Below, piece by piece: positions 43,936 to 52,824 of a DNA stretch of 64,000 nt (the first letter of the stretch is position 1; every line of letters starts with the position of its first letter). The DNA lies in assembly GCF_007859315.1 (NCBI RefSeq), contig NZ_VOHA01000005.1, positions 310,001 to 374,000 on the forward strand, written 5' to 3'. The notes under the pieces are model-generated. The model saw only the letters and a program-made list of their open reading frames with translations, had not been told where the DNA came from and did not search any database. Both the position numbers and the translations under genes were made by a program. The DNA comes from Reyranella sp. CPCC 100927 (GTDB lineage Bacteria > Pseudomonadota > Alphaproteobacteria > Reyranellales > Reyranellaceae).

Positions 43936-44768
43936 GAGGTCCTCCCGGTGTCGCCGTCTGCCCTGGCCCAGGGCGGCGTCTGCTTGTTGAGGAATGCCTG
44001 CATGCCGGCCTGCGTGTCGGGGCGGCGCAGCAGCACGACCAGCTCGATAGCCGCAGCGTCGAGCACCTCGACATCCGATTGGACGGCACAAGCCAGCACC
44101 AGCCGCTTCACGGCGGCGAGGGCTGCCGGCGAATTACGCCGGATGTCGGCCAGCGCCACCTGCAGGATGGCGTTGGCCTGCTCCGGTGTTTCGCAGAGAT
44201 GCCGGCCGATCCCCAGGTTGAAGGCCTCTGATGCCCCGATGACGCGACCGGTCACGGCGAGTTCGCGCAGCGGCCCCTCGCCGATGCGGCGCACGATGAA
44301 GGGCAGGACCTGCGAGGGGATGAAGCCGGTGCGGGGCTCGGGAATGCCGAACTTCGCACCCTGCACCAGGATCACGATATCCGAGCAGCACACCATCCCG
44401 AAACCGCCACCCACGGCCGGTCCCTCGACGATCGAGATCACCGGGACCGGCAGGTTGTTGAGTGTAATCAACACATCGCCGAACACCCGGTACGGTGCGA
44501 CCAGCGGATCGTCCTGTCCGTCTTGCGGTGGCGGCGGCATATCGGTCATGGCGCCGATATCGCCACCGGCGCAGAAAGCACCGCCGCTGCCGGCGAGCAC
44601 CAGGGCGCGGACCGAACCATCGTCACGGACCCTGCGAATAGCATCGCCGATTTCCACCATCATGGTGTGCGTCAGCGCGTTGCGGCGCTGCGGTCGGTTG
44701 AAGGTCAGCCGCACCACATCGGCGGTCCTTGCCAACAGGATTGTCTCGTACGGGGGAAAGAGCGACAT
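43932..44768 (-). CDS. Enoyl-CoA hydratase/isomerase family protein
   Basis: Crotonase-fold protein of 278 aa. Oxyanion-hole segments SGGAFCAGGDIG (near 58-69) and EGPAVGGGFGM (near 117-127). The position of the usual second catalytic Glu reads RTGFIPSQVLP, so hydratase versus isomerase/thioesterase activity is open. It acts on a CoA thioester. Upstream of and overlapping the TauD gene by 4 bp; divergent from mepA with a 78-bp gap. Confidence 0.9.
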   Translation of the reverse strand: MSLFPPYETILLARTADVVRLTFNRPQRRNALTHTMMVEIGDAIRRVRDDGSVRALVLAGSGGAFCAGGDIGAMTDMPPPPQDGQDDPLVAPYRVFGDVLITLNNLPVPVISIVEGPAVGGGFGMVCCSDIVILVQGAKFGIPEPRTGFIPSQVLPFIVRRIGEGPLRELAVTGRVIGASEAFNLGIGRHLCETPEQANAILQVALADIRRNSPAALAAVKRLVLACAVQSDVEVLDAAAIELVVLLRRPDTQAGMQAFLNKQTPPWARADGDTGRTS

Positions 44769-44846
44769 GGCCCGACTCTAGACGACGGGCTATACTCGCG
44801 GAAGGTCGCACCGGCATGGCCCACATGCCGATTTCCGAGGTGGCCC

Positions 44847-45701
44847 ATGACGTCGCGTATGGTTCGGGTAGTTCTTGCCGCGCTTGTCTCGCTCGCCGGT
44901 TCCGCCGCCGTCCAGGCCCAGGATGGCGGGCTTACCTTCGCCAACCTGGGTACGCCCAGCGGCGGCCCCGCCCGTGTCATCGGCAGCTATGCCGCCGGCT
45001 GTATCTCCGGCGCCGTGGCCCTGCCGTTGGAGGGGCCCGGTTACGAGGTGATCCGCGTCAGCCGCAACCGCTACTGGGGCCACAACAGCGTCGTCCGCTT
45101 CGTGCAGGATTTCGGCCGGCGCGTACAGGCCAGCCGCCTGCCCACGGTCTATATCGGCGACATCTCCCAGCCTCGCGGCGGCCGCATGGGTTTCGGCCAT
45201 GCCAGCCACCAGGTCGGACTGGATGTCGATATCTGGTTCGAGCTGTCGCCCAAGCCGCGCCTGGCCGCCGCGGCGCGCGAGGAGCCGCTGCTGCGCTCCC
45301 TCACCCTGGCCGACGATAGCGGGATCGACCCGTCCGTGTGGCAAGCGGGCCATGCGACGCTGCTGCGACTGGCGGCCGAGGACCCCGCGGTCGACCGGAT
45401 CTTCGTGAACAAGCTGATCAAGCGCCAACTGTGCCAGACCATAACCGGCGATCGCACATGGCTGCGCAAGGTAACGCCCTGGTACTTCCACAACGAGCAC
45501 TTCCACGTGCGGCTGGTGTGCCCACCCGACAGCCCTGAATGCACGCCGCAGGCGCCGATTCCGGCCGGTGACGGCTGTGGCAAGTCGCTCGACGACTGGT
45601 TCGTCCCGCCGCCGCCCCGCCCGGCCGTGGCGCCGCCCCCGCCCAAGCCTCGCCCACCACGTTACCCGGCGTCCTGCCAGGCCGTGCTGCACGCACCGTA
45701 G
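44847..45701 (+). CDS. mepA: Penicillin-insensitive murein endopeptidase MepA
   Basis: Periplasmic LAS-type zinc endopeptidase of 284 aa that cuts D-Ala-meso-DAP cross-links in peptidoglycan. Signal peptide about 1-24, cleavage near AQA-QD. Zinc and catalytic residues fit E. coli MepA: His118, His121 and Asp128 (GHASHQVGLDVD), and His218 and His220 (NEHFH). Six Cys residues probably form disulfides. An unusual Pro-rich tail (PPPPRPAVAPPPPKPRPP, about 251-272) follows the catalytic domain. ATG 44847 gives a proper signal peptide; earlier in-frame codons run through the divergent promoter. Confidence 0.94.
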   Translation: MTSRMVRVVLAALVSLAGSAAVQAQDGGLTFANLGTPSGGPARVIGSYAAGCISGAVALPLEGPGYEVIRVSRNRYWGHNSVVRFVQDFGRRVQASRLPTVYIGDISQPRGGRMGFGHASHQVGLDVDIWFELSPKPRLAAAAREEPLLRSLTLADDSGIDPSVWQAGHATLLRLAAEDPAVDRIFVNKLIKRQLCQTITGDRTWLRKVTPWYFHNEHFHVRLVCPPDSPECTPQAPIPAGDGCGKSLDDWFVPPPPRPAVAPPPPKPRPPRYPASCQAVLHAP

Positions 45702-45708
45702 TCCAGCG

Positions 45709-46689
45709 TCAGGCCTTGGCGAGGCCCGACTTGATCAGCAGCGGTCGGACTTCCTCGAAATATTTCTCGGCGAAGGCGCGATACGCAGATGGATCGCGGC
45801 GCCACGGCACCTGGACAAACTTGTCGAGCACGGGCTGGTGGCCTGGGTCGTTCATCGCTTCGCTGAAGGCGCCGTGCAGGGTCTGGATGACAACCGGCGG
45901 CAACTCACGGGGGCCGACCAGGCCATAGGGACTGACCGCGATGGCATTGATGCCGCGCTCCACCAGGGTCGGCTTGTCGGGGTATTTCGGGAAACGCTCC
46001 GGAGTGGCCATCGCCAGCAGACGCACGTGACCGCTCTCGACGAACGGTGCCCACTGCGCACCATCGGGGACGAAGTGCACCTGCTCGCCCAGCAGCGCCG
46101 GCATGAATTCGGCGCCGCCCTTGTAGGGCACGTGCGTGAATCGCGCGCCGCTCGCCTGTTCGATTTCGATCGTCAGGAGGTGGCCCGTGCCGCCGATTCC
46201 CGAGGTGCCGTAGTTGTACTTCTCCGGCTCCTTCTTGCCTGCCGCGATCAGATCCTCGATCGACTGCCAGGGCGACGTCGCCTTGACGACGACACCGAAG
46301 GTGAACTCGGACAGGCCCGTGATGTAGCTGAAGTCGCGCAGCGGATGCCAGTTGGCCTGCTGGTAGTGCGGATAGCGCAGGCTGTTGATCGTCATGCAGG
46401 CGATGATCTGGCCGTCCGGCTTGACGTTGAGCATCTGGGCCGCGGCCAGCGTGGCGCCGGCGCCGGCCTTGATGTCGACCAGCACCTGCTGTCCCAGGAT
46501 CTTGCTGACGCGCTCGCCCAGGAAGCGCAGATGCACGTCGCACACGCCGCCGGCGGCGAGCGGATTGTAGACGGTGATCGGCCCCGTTGGCTTCCAGCGC
46601 AATTGCCCACGCACGACGTTCGGCGCTGCAATCGCTCCGGCAAGTCCCAACAGAAGGGCGCGCCGCCCGTGCCGCTGACGGATCCTCAT
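45709..46689 (-). CDS. Bug family (TctC-type) periplasmic solute-binding protein
   Basis: Protein of 326 aa. N-terminal signal RRALLLGLAGAIAAP with Arg-Arg and a hydrophobic stretch (about 9-28), then the two-lobe Bug fold (YNPLAAGGVCDVHLR, GTSGIGGTGHL, THVPYKGGAEFMPALLGEQV). Such proteins bind carboxylates or other polar solutes for tripartite tricarboxylate transporters, but no TctA/TctB gene is present here, so it is an orphan as often seen. Monocistronic; converges with mepA. Confidence 0.92.
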   Translation of the reverse strand: MRIRQRHGRRALLLGLAGAIAAPNVVRGQLRWKPTGPITVYNPLAAGGVCDVHLRFLGERVSKILGQQVLVDIKAGAGATLAAAQMLNVKPDGQIIACMTINSLRYPHYQQANWHPLRDFSYITGLSEFTFGVVVKATSPWQSIEDLIAAGKKEPEKYNYGTSGIGGTGHLLTIEIEQASGARFTHVPYKGGAEFMPALLGEQVHFVPDGAQWAPFVESGHVRLLAMATPERFPKYPDKPTLVERGINAIAVSPYGLVGPRELPPVVIQTLHGAFSEAMNDPGHQPVLDKFVQVPWRRDPSAYRAFAEKYFEEVRPLLIKSGLAKA

Positions 46690-46807
46690 GACGTTTCACT
46701 CCCAATCTTCCGGTCTGCGCCGGATATCGACGATAGTGGGTGAAACCAGTGCCCGGGTCTACGTCCAGCTTCCCTGCTGTGGCATTCCCCGGGCCGTGCC
46801 GCGGTCC

Positions 46808-47626
46808 CTACTCCCCTTGGGTCGACAGCAGGCCTTTACGGCGGGCACCGTTGAACAGCCACATGAAGCAGCCGAACCCGATCACCAGATAGACGACGCT
46901 CAGCCCCAACGCGCCGATCAGCAGCTCCGGCCGCAGGGCGTGATTGGCCAATACCGCGCGCATGCCCTCGAACACATAGGCGGGCGGCAATGCCCAGGCG
47001 ATGTGCTGCAGCCAGCCCGGCAGGACATCGATCGGGTAGTAAACTCCGCTCACCGGCAGCAGGATGAAGACGGCGGCCCAGGCGAAGGTCTCGGCGCCCA
47101 GCCCCTTGCGCAGCACCATGCCGGAGATCGCGAGCCCCACGCCCCAGCCGAACATCTGCAGCGCGAAGAAGAACGCGAGCAGCGGCCAGCCCAGCGAATA
47201 GATCGAGAAGTCGAAGAAGGCAAAAGTCAGGATCGTCACCGGCACCATGCCGACCACGGTGCGGATCAGGCTCATGGTGACGATGCCGGCGGCGAACTCG
47301 ATCGGCCGCAACGGGCTGGCGAACAGGTGGCCCAGGTTGCGCGACCACATTTCCTCGAGGAACGAGATCGACAACCCGAGCTGGCCGCGCACCAGCACGT
47401 CCCACAGCAGCATGCCCGACAGCAGGATGCCGAAAGCCTGCGCCACGTAGTTGGTCTGGCGCGCCAGGAACTCGCTGAGGAAGCCCCACATCACCATCTG
47501 CACGGCGGGCCAATAGGCCAGCTCCAGGATCCGCAGCCACGAACCGCGCAGGATGTACCAGTGGCGCAGTACCAGCGCGGTTACGCGACTGAACGGCGAG
47601 CCTGGCACCGTTGCTGCCGATGTCAT
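46808..47626 (-). CDS. ABC-2 type exporter permease
   Basis: Inner-membrane protein of 272 aa with six predicted helices and the ABC-2 signature region (GMLLWDVLVRGQLGLSISFLEE, then VFILLPVSGVYYPIDVLP near 190-207). Its ATG overlaps the stop of the ATPase gene by 4 bp (ATGA at 47623-47626). Together they form a two-gene exporter, perhaps for a polysaccharide, lipid or drug; no substrate-defining gene is near. Confidence 0.92.
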   Translation of the reverse strand: MTSAATVPGSPFSRVTALVLRHWYILRGSWLRILELAYWPAVQMVMWGFLSEFLARQTNYVAQAFGILLSGMLLWDVLVRGQLGLSISFLEEMWSRNLGHLFASPLRPIEFAAGIVTMSLIRTVVGMVPVTILTFAFFDFSIYSLGWPLLAFFFALQMFGWGVGLAISGMVLRKGLGAETFAWAAVFILLPVSGVYYPIDVLPGWLQHIAWALPPAYVFEGMRAVLANHALRPELLIGALGLSVVYLVIGFGCFMWLFNGARRKGLLSTQGE

Positions 47627-48390
47627 CGCACCACCTCCGCCTTGCGCAGTTCCTCGACGCTGCGCTGACGACCACGCGCCATGTCGAGGAACACCTCCTC
47701 CATGCTGTCGCGGCCGAAGCGGGCGATCAGCGCATCGGGCGCCCCGCGATCGAAGACCTTGCCGGTCTGCATCAGGATCACGTCGTCGCACAGGCGTTCG
47801 ACTTCCTGCATGTTGTGCGAGGCCAGCAGGATCGTGGCGCCGGTCTGGCGCTGGTAGTCCTTCAACAAGGTCCGCACCCAGTCTGCCGTATCGGGATCCA
47901 GCGACGCGGTGGGCTCGTCGAGCAGCAGGACGGCCGGCGTGTTCACCAGGGCCTTGGCAAGCGTGACGCGCGTCTTCTGCCCGGACGACAGATGGCCGAA
48001 CGGCCGGTCAAGATGGTCCCTGAGGTTGAGCTGTTCTGCGAGTTCGGCGATTCGCCGGGGCAAGTCGCGCACGCCGTACAGGCGGCCATAGACGGCGAGG
48101 TTCTGCCGTGCCGTGAGCCGGTGCGGCAGGTCGACATAGGGCGACGACAGGTTCATGCGCGGCAGCACCCGGTAGCGGTGGCGCAGCATGTCCTCGCCCA
48201 GAATGCGGATCTGGCCCGATGTCGGCACCAGCAGACCCAACAGCATGGAGATGGTCGTGGTCTTGCCGGCGCCATTGCCGCCCAGCAAGCCCAGCACCGC
48301 GCCGCCGGGCACCGCGAACGTCAAATCATCGACCGCGATGATCTTGTCGTAGGCCTTGCGCAGGTTGCGCACATCGATGACGGCATACAT
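47623..48390 (-). CDS. ABC-2 type exporter ATP-binding protein
   Basis: ATPase of 255 aa. Walker A GGNGAGKTT (38-46), signature LSSGQ (137-141), Walker B LLLDEPTASLD, and switch His in LLASHNMQEVE. It powers the permease encoded immediately downstream with a 4-bp overlap. Transcription enters from the side of a family 1 repeat (48401-48486), just 10 bp upstream of its ATG. Confidence 0.95.
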   Translation of the reverse strand: MYAVIDVRNLRKAYDKIIAVDDLTFAVPGGAVLGLLGGNGAGKTTTISMLLGLLVPTSGQIRILGEDMLRHRYRVLPRMNLSSPYVDLPHRLTARQNLAVYGRLYGVRDLPRRIAELAEQLNLRDHLDRPFGHLSSGQKTRVTLAKALVNTPAVLLLDEPTASLDPDTADWVRTLLKDYQRQTGATILLASHNMQEVERLCDDVILMQTGKVFDRGAPDALIARFGRDSMEEVFLDMARGRQRSVEELRKAEVVR

Positions 48391-48400
48391 CAGTTCATCC

Positions 48401-48486
48401 TGTCATTCCGAGCGCAGCGCGGAATCTCTCCCGATGACGCACCGTGCCTCCGGCGGAAAAGATCCCTCGCTATGCTCGGGATGACA
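48401..48486. repeat. Dispersed palindromic element, family 1, copy D (diverged)
   Basis: Arms TGTCATTCCGAGCGCAGCGC (from 48401) and ...CTCGCTATGCTCGGGATGACA (to 48486) pair imperfectly. The centre keeps GATGACGCAC and GAAAAGATCCC of copy A. It fills the gap between the ABC ATPase and the aminotransferase. Confidence 0.85.
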
Positions 48487-48495
48487 GTCCTGCCG

Positions 48496-49692
48496 TCACG
48501 AGGCGGCGCGGATACCGGCTTCGATGCGGTCCATCGCCGTGCTCAGCCGCTCGGTGCTCGACGCGAAACACAGCCGGAAGTTCCCCTCGCCGCCCGGCCC
48601 GAAAGCAGCACCCGGCGCGATGCCGACCTGGTGGTCAATGACCAGCTTCTTGGCGAACTCCAGGCTGTCGCTGATGCCATCGACGGAGAAAAACGCGTAG
48701 AACGCCGCTTCCGGTCGCGCCACCTTGACCTGCGGCAGCGCCGACAAGCGCTGGAACACCAGTTCGCCGCCGGCACGGCAGCGATCCACCATCGTTTTCA
48801 CGAAATCGTCGCCATGCTCGATCGCCGCCACGGCGCCGCGCTGCAGGAACGCCGGCGAGCCGCTGAGGTTGAACTGCAGCAGCTTGGCGATCTCCTCGCC
48901 GAAACTGTCCGGCGATGTCATCCAACCCAACCGCCAGCCGGTCATCGCCCACGGCTTGGAGAAGCTCTGCAGGACGATCAGCGGATCATCGGGCGCGGCG
49001 TGCTCGAGAAACGAGGGCGCGTGCGGCGCATTGTAGACGATGCGGGCATAGACTTCGTCCGCCATCACCCAGATGCCGCGGCTGCGCGCAAAGTCGAGGA
49101 TCGCCTTCTGCTGTGCCGACGGCATGGTCCAGCCGGTCGGGTTGCTGGGCGAGTTCACGAAGATGGCACGCGTGCGCTCATCGACCGTCGCGAACAGCTT
49201 GTCGAGGTCGAGTGACCAGTTCACGCCGTCCTTGCGCTCCAGCAACACGGGCTTGCTGACGCCGCGCACGATGCTGAGCGCCGAGACGATGTTGGGCCAA
49301 ACCGGCGACACGACCACGATGTTGTCGCCGGGATCGATCAGCGCCTGGCAGGTGAGGATGATCGCCTGCATGCCCGAGCCGGTGACGGTGATGCGATCGG
49401 ACGAGCAATCGATGCCGTAGAGCGCGCTGGTGTAGCGTGCGATCGCATCGCGCAGTTCGGGGATGCCGCGCTGCCAGGTATAGAAAGTCTCGCCGGCCTG
49501 CATGGCCCGTTCGGCGGCGTCGCAGATGAAGCGCGGTGTCGGCAGGTCGCCCTCGCCGAACCACAGCGGGATCACGTTGGGATTGCCGCGCCCGACAGTG
49601 GCGACATCGCCGATCTTCGACGTTGGGATGTCCGCCACATGGCCGCTGATCGGAGCCTTGGTGCCAGGCAGGAACACACGCTCGGGCAGCAT
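48496..49692 (-). CDS. Class I/II PLP-dependent aminotransferase
   Basis: Fold-type I aminotransferase of 398 aa. Substrate and PLP signatures: GMQAI near 109, NSPSNPTGW near 180, DEVYARIVY near 213, Schiff-base Lys in SFSKPWAMTGWRLG near 246, and the C-terminal carboxylate Arg in NFRLCFA. It resembles aspartate/aromatic aminotransferases with relaxed specificity. ATG 49692 was preferred to an in-frame ATG 33 bp upstream because LPERVFLPG matches the expected N terminus. Divergent from the deacetylase gene pair with a 154-bp promoter region. Confidence 0.92.
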   Translation of the reverse strand: MLPERVFLPGTKAPISGHVADIPTSKIGDVATVGRGNPNVIPLWFGEGDLPTPRFICDAAERAMQAGETFYTWQRGIPELRDAIARYTSALYGIDCSSDRITVTGSGMQAIILTCQALIDPGDNIVVVSPVWPNIVSALSIVRGVSKPVLLERKDGVNWSLDLDKLFATVDERTRAIFVNSPSNPTGWTMPSAQQKAILDFARSRGIWVMADEVYARIVYNAPHAPSFLEHAAPDDPLIVLQSFSKPWAMTGWRLGWMTSPDSFGEEIAKLLQFNLSGSPAFLQRGAVAAIEHGDDFVKTMVDRCRAGGELVFQRLSALPQVKVARPEAAFYAFFSVDGISDSLEFAKKLVIDHQVGIAPGAAFGPGGEGNFRLCFASSTERLSTAMDRIEAGIRAAS

Positions 49693-49846
49693 AAAAAATC
49701 TCGCTTTGTCAATGACTTGGCACAAATCTCGCCAAGTCGAAGGGGCGCACTATGTCAGGGCTGATTGGTTATCTCAAGGTGCGTGCCGCATGCCCGATGC
49801 GCACCATGCCTGTGGCGCGGTCGCGACGGCGTGCTAGCGTTGCGCC

Positions 49847-50752
49847 ATGATCGATCCCGAACAGCGCTTCTCCTACTCGCCGGTCGTGACGCGGCCAAAA
49901 CTGGCGTTGCCCAACAACGCGCGCGTCGCAGTCTGGGTCGTCCCCAATATCGAGCACTACGAGTACATGCCGGCCGACGTGCGCGTGCGCAATCCCTGGC
50001 CGCGGCAGCCGCATCCCGACGTGCTGGGCTATGGCGGCCGCGACTACGGCAACCGGGTCGGCCTGTGGCGCATGTTCGAGGTGCTGGACAAGCACGACAT
50101 CCGCTGCACGGTATCGCTGTCGCTCTCGGTGATCGAGATGTATCCCGAGATCCTGGAGGCCATGGAGGCGCGCGACTGGGAATACATGTCGCACGGCCTC
50201 TACAACACGCGCTACCACTGGTCCTACGGCGAGGACGAGGAGCGCGCCGCCATCGCGCAGTGCTGCGAGATCCATGAACGCCTGACCGGCCGCAAGCTGC
50301 GCGGGTGGTTCTCGCCGGCAGTGTCGTTCACGACCAACACGCCGGACCTCGTGGCGGAGGCCGGTATCACCTACTACTGCGATTTCTATCATGACGATCA
50401 GCCGACGCCGCTCAAGGTACGCAGCGGCAACCTGATCAGCATCCCCTACTCCATGGATATCAACGACGCGATGATCTACCGCCGGCCGCTGGAAGCTGCT
50501 GAGTTCACGCAGATGATCATCGACCACTTCGATACCGTCTATCGCGAGGGCGCCACGCAACCGCGCGTCATGTGCATCGCATTGCATCCCTACATGATGG
50601 GCGCACCGCATCGGCTGGCACATCTCGACCGGGCGCTCGCCTACATCCGCAGCCACAGCGACGCCTGGATCACCACGGGCGCGGAGATCGCCGACTGGTA
50701 CATTGCCCACGGACTGGCGCCCTTCCGGCAGCACCTGGGAGTCCCGGCATGA
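49847..50752 (+). CDS. Polysaccharide deacetylase family protein, PuuE-like, copy 1
   Basis: Protein of 301 aa with the NodB-homology barrel but without the TFDDG first motif; instead it has VPNIEHYEY. Conserved blocks shared with copy 2: YGNRVGLWRMFEVLDKHDIRCTVSL, a YMSHGLYNTR motif, DEERAAIAQC and RGWFSP. This matches the PuuE/allantoinase-like group (metal-independent amide-ring hydrolases) more than chitin deacetylases. No signal peptide, so cytoplasmic. Its stop overlaps the ATG of copy 2 by 4 bp (ATGA at 50749-50752). Confidence 0.87.
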   Translation: MIDPEQRFSYSPVVTRPKLALPNNARVAVWVVPNIEHYEYMPADVRVRNPWPRQPHPDVLGYGGRDYGNRVGLWRMFEVLDKHDIRCTVSLSLSVIEMYPEILEAMEARDWEYMSHGLYNTRYHWSYGEDEERAAIAQCCEIHERLTGRKLRGWFSPAVSFTTNTPDLVAEAGITYYCDFYHDDQPTPLKVRSGNLISIPYSMDINDAMIYRRPLEAAEFTQMIIDHFDTVYREGATQPRVMCIALHPYMMGAPHRLAHLDRALAYIRSHSDAWITTGAEIADWYIAHGLAPFRQHLGVPA

Positions 50753-51651
50753 CCGCGTCTATCCCGCCGGGTATGGATAACCCCTACTACCCGTTCTCGC
50801 CCATCGATCGGCGCCTGCCGCTCGTGTGGCCGAAGGGCAATCGCCTTGCCTTCTGGGTGATGCTGGCGATCGAGTACTGGGAACTTCAGGCGCCGCCCGG
50901 ATCGCACAAGGACCCGCGCTTCGTGGGTGAATACGGCAGCTACGACCCAGACTATCGTACCTGGACCCAGCGCGAGTACGGCAACCGCGTCGGCATCTTC
51001 CGTGTGCTCGATGTTCTGGACCGCCATGGCATCAAGGCCACCGTCGCGCTCAACAGCGCCGCGGCCAAGCGCTACCCCTACCTGGTCGAGCAGTGCCGTC
51101 AGCGCGGCTACGAGTTCATCGGCCACGGCAGCCATGCCACCCGCATGCTGACCGGCAAGATGAACGAGGAGGAAGAGCGCGCCGCCATCCGCGATGCGCT
51201 CGATACGCTGGGACGGACCACCGGCAAGCGGCCGCGTGGCTGGCACGGCCAGGACTTCGGTGAATCACAGCGCACACCACGCCTGCTGGCCGAGGCCGGG
51301 CTCGATTTCGTCGCCGACTGGCCCAACGACGATCAGCCGTATGCAATGACCATGGACCGCAGGTTCGTCTCGTTGCCGACGCAGCCGGAATGGGACGATG
51401 TCCAGCTTCTGTGGTTGCGCCGGGTCGAAACGTCACGCTACCCCGCGATCGTCGCCGAAGCCTTCGATGGCCTCTATGCCGAAGGCGGCCGTGTCTTCTG
51501 CCTGGCCCTGCACCCCTGGCTGATCGGCATGGCGCACCGCATCCGCTACCTCGACGAAGCCCTGAAGCGCATCGCCGGCAGGTCCCAGGTGTGGCAGGCG
51601 ACGGCTGGCGAGATCGTCGACGCCTTCAACGCCGCCAGCTCCGGGCAATAA
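50749..51651 (+). CDS. Polysaccharide deacetylase family protein, PuuE-like, copy 2
   Basis: Protein of 300 aa, a diverged tandem paralogue of copy 1. Shared blocks: EYGNRVGIFRVLDVLDRHGIKATVAL, FIGHGSHATR, EEERAAIRD, RGWHGQ, and a C-terminal LALHPWLIGMAHRIRYLDEAL. The HG-SHATR motif and the missing Pro in RGWHGQ distinguish it from copy 1, so the two may form a heteromer or act on different substrates. ATG 50749 lies within the stop of copy 1. The hydroxyacid dehydrogenase follows after 69 bp. Confidence 0.87.
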   Translation: MTASIPPGMDNPYYPFSPIDRRLPLVWPKGNRLAFWVMLAIEYWELQAPPGSHKDPRFVGEYGSYDPDYRTWTQREYGNRVGIFRVLDVLDRHGIKATVALNSAAAKRYPYLVEQCRQRGYEFIGHGSHATRMLTGKMNEEEERAAIRDALDTLGRTTGKRPRGWHGQDFGESQRTPRLLAEAGLDFVADWPNDDQPYAMTMDRRFVSLPTQPEWDDVQLLWLRRVETSRYPAIVAEAFDGLYAEGGRVFCLALHPWLIGMAHRIRYLDEALKRIAGRSQVWQATAGEIVDAFNAASSGQ

Positions 51652-51720
51652 CCTGCCACGTAATTGAAGCGCCGCCGCGGGCAGCCGATATGATGGCGAT
51701 CATGCCGGGAGGACTCGACG

Positions 51721-52695
51721 TTGAAACTGCGCATCGCCTTTGCCGGCGGAGTCGCGCGCGGCCTGGAGCCGCGGGTCCGAGGCCGCCTGCGGATCGACCA
51801 CGATATCGTGCTGGGCGATGAGGACGGGATCGGCGCCCACCTGCCCGATATCGACGTGTTGGTGACGCTGGCGTTCAATCGCGACATGGCTGCGGCGGCG
51901 CGACGCCTCAAGCTGGTCCAGGTGCCTGGCGCCGGTCTCGACCGCATCGACCGCTCCGCTCTGCCAACCACGACATGGCTCGCCAACGCTTATGGCCACG
52001 ACACCGGCATTGCCGAACACGTCATGGGCGCCATGCTCAGCATGAGCCGTCCGTTCAGCCGCCTGGACGCCAGGATGCGGGAGGGCGTGTGGGAGAGCGG
52101 TTGGGGTGGCGTGGTCGTACCACCCTATTCCGAACTGGCGGGCAAGACCCTGTGCATCCTGGGCTATGGGCATATCGGCCAGGCGCTGGCGCGCCGCGCC
52201 CGCGCCTTCGATATGGACGTCCACGCCATGCGCCGCGATACGGCACACGGCGCCGATCCGTCACTGGTGTCGTTGAGCGGCCCCGAGGCACTGCCGGATC
52301 TGCTGCGGCGAGCCGACTACCTCGCCGTCACGCTGTCGCTCAATGCCACGACCCGCGGCATGCTCGGCCCCCGCGAGCTCGGACTGATGAAACGCTCGGC
52401 AATCCTGATCAATGTCGCGCGGGCCGAAATCATTGACGAAGAGGCGCTCTATCACGCGCTGGCAAGTGGCCACATCGCCGGTGCTGCCCTTGACGTCTGG
52501 TATCGCTACCCGTCCGGTCCCGGCCCCACCTTCCCCGGCAACCAGCCCTTCCATACCCTGCCCAACGTGCTGATGACGCCGCACATGTCCGGCTGGACGG
52601 AGGGCATGGCGGAATCCCGGGCCGATACCATCGCCGAGAACATCCATCGGGTGGCGCGCGGCGAGCCGCCGACCAACCTGATCCAGGCACTGTAA
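51721..52695 (+). CDS. D-isomer specific 2-hydroxyacid dehydrogenase
   Basis: NAD(P)-dependent dehydrogenase of 324 aa. Rossmann loop LGYGHIGQAL (near 145-154), catalytic Arg in NVARAEIIDEEAL, acid in the following ALDVW block, and His in TPHMSGWTEG near 289. It interconverts a 2-keto acid and a D-2-hydroxy acid such as glyoxylate/glycolate or hydroxypyruvate/glycerate. TTG 51721 is the start, preceded by GGGAGGAC at good spacing. It follows the PuuE-like pair, which fits a route releasing a small keto acid. Confidence 0.9.
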   Translation: MKLRIAFAGGVARGLEPRVRGRLRIDHDIVLGDEDGIGAHLPDIDVLVTLAFNRDMAAAARRLKLVQVPGAGLDRIDRSALPTTTWLANAYGHDTGIAEHVMGAMLSMSRPFSRLDARMREGVWESGWGGVVVPPYSELAGKTLCILGYGHIGQALARRARAFDMDVHAMRRDTAHGADPSLVSLSGPEALPDLLRRADYLAVTLSLNATTRGMLGPRELGLMKRSAILINVARAEIIDEEALYHALASGHIAGAALDVWYRYPSGPGPTFPGNQPFHTLPNVLMTPHMSGWTEGMAESRADTIAENIHRVARGEPPTNLIQAL

Positions 52696-52701
52696 GCGCC
52701 A

Positions 52702-52722
52702 GCCTTCGGATTGGCCGAAGGC
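52702..52722. terminator. Hairpin after the hydroxyacid dehydrogenase gene
   Basis: GCCTTCGG (52702-52709) and CCGAAGGC (52715-52722), 5-nt loop, perfect 8-bp stem, 7 bp after the stop codon. No T run follows, so terminator activity is uncertain; it may be a stabilising or attenuating stem before the MFS gene. Confidence 0.4.
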
Positions 52723-52824
52723 CGGCTTCGGTATCTTCGAATTGCGCCAGACGATCGCGCAGGCCAATTCGAACTTGAACCTTGCGCTATCGAAGATGGA
52801 CTGTTGCTGTCGAGGAATCGTTCC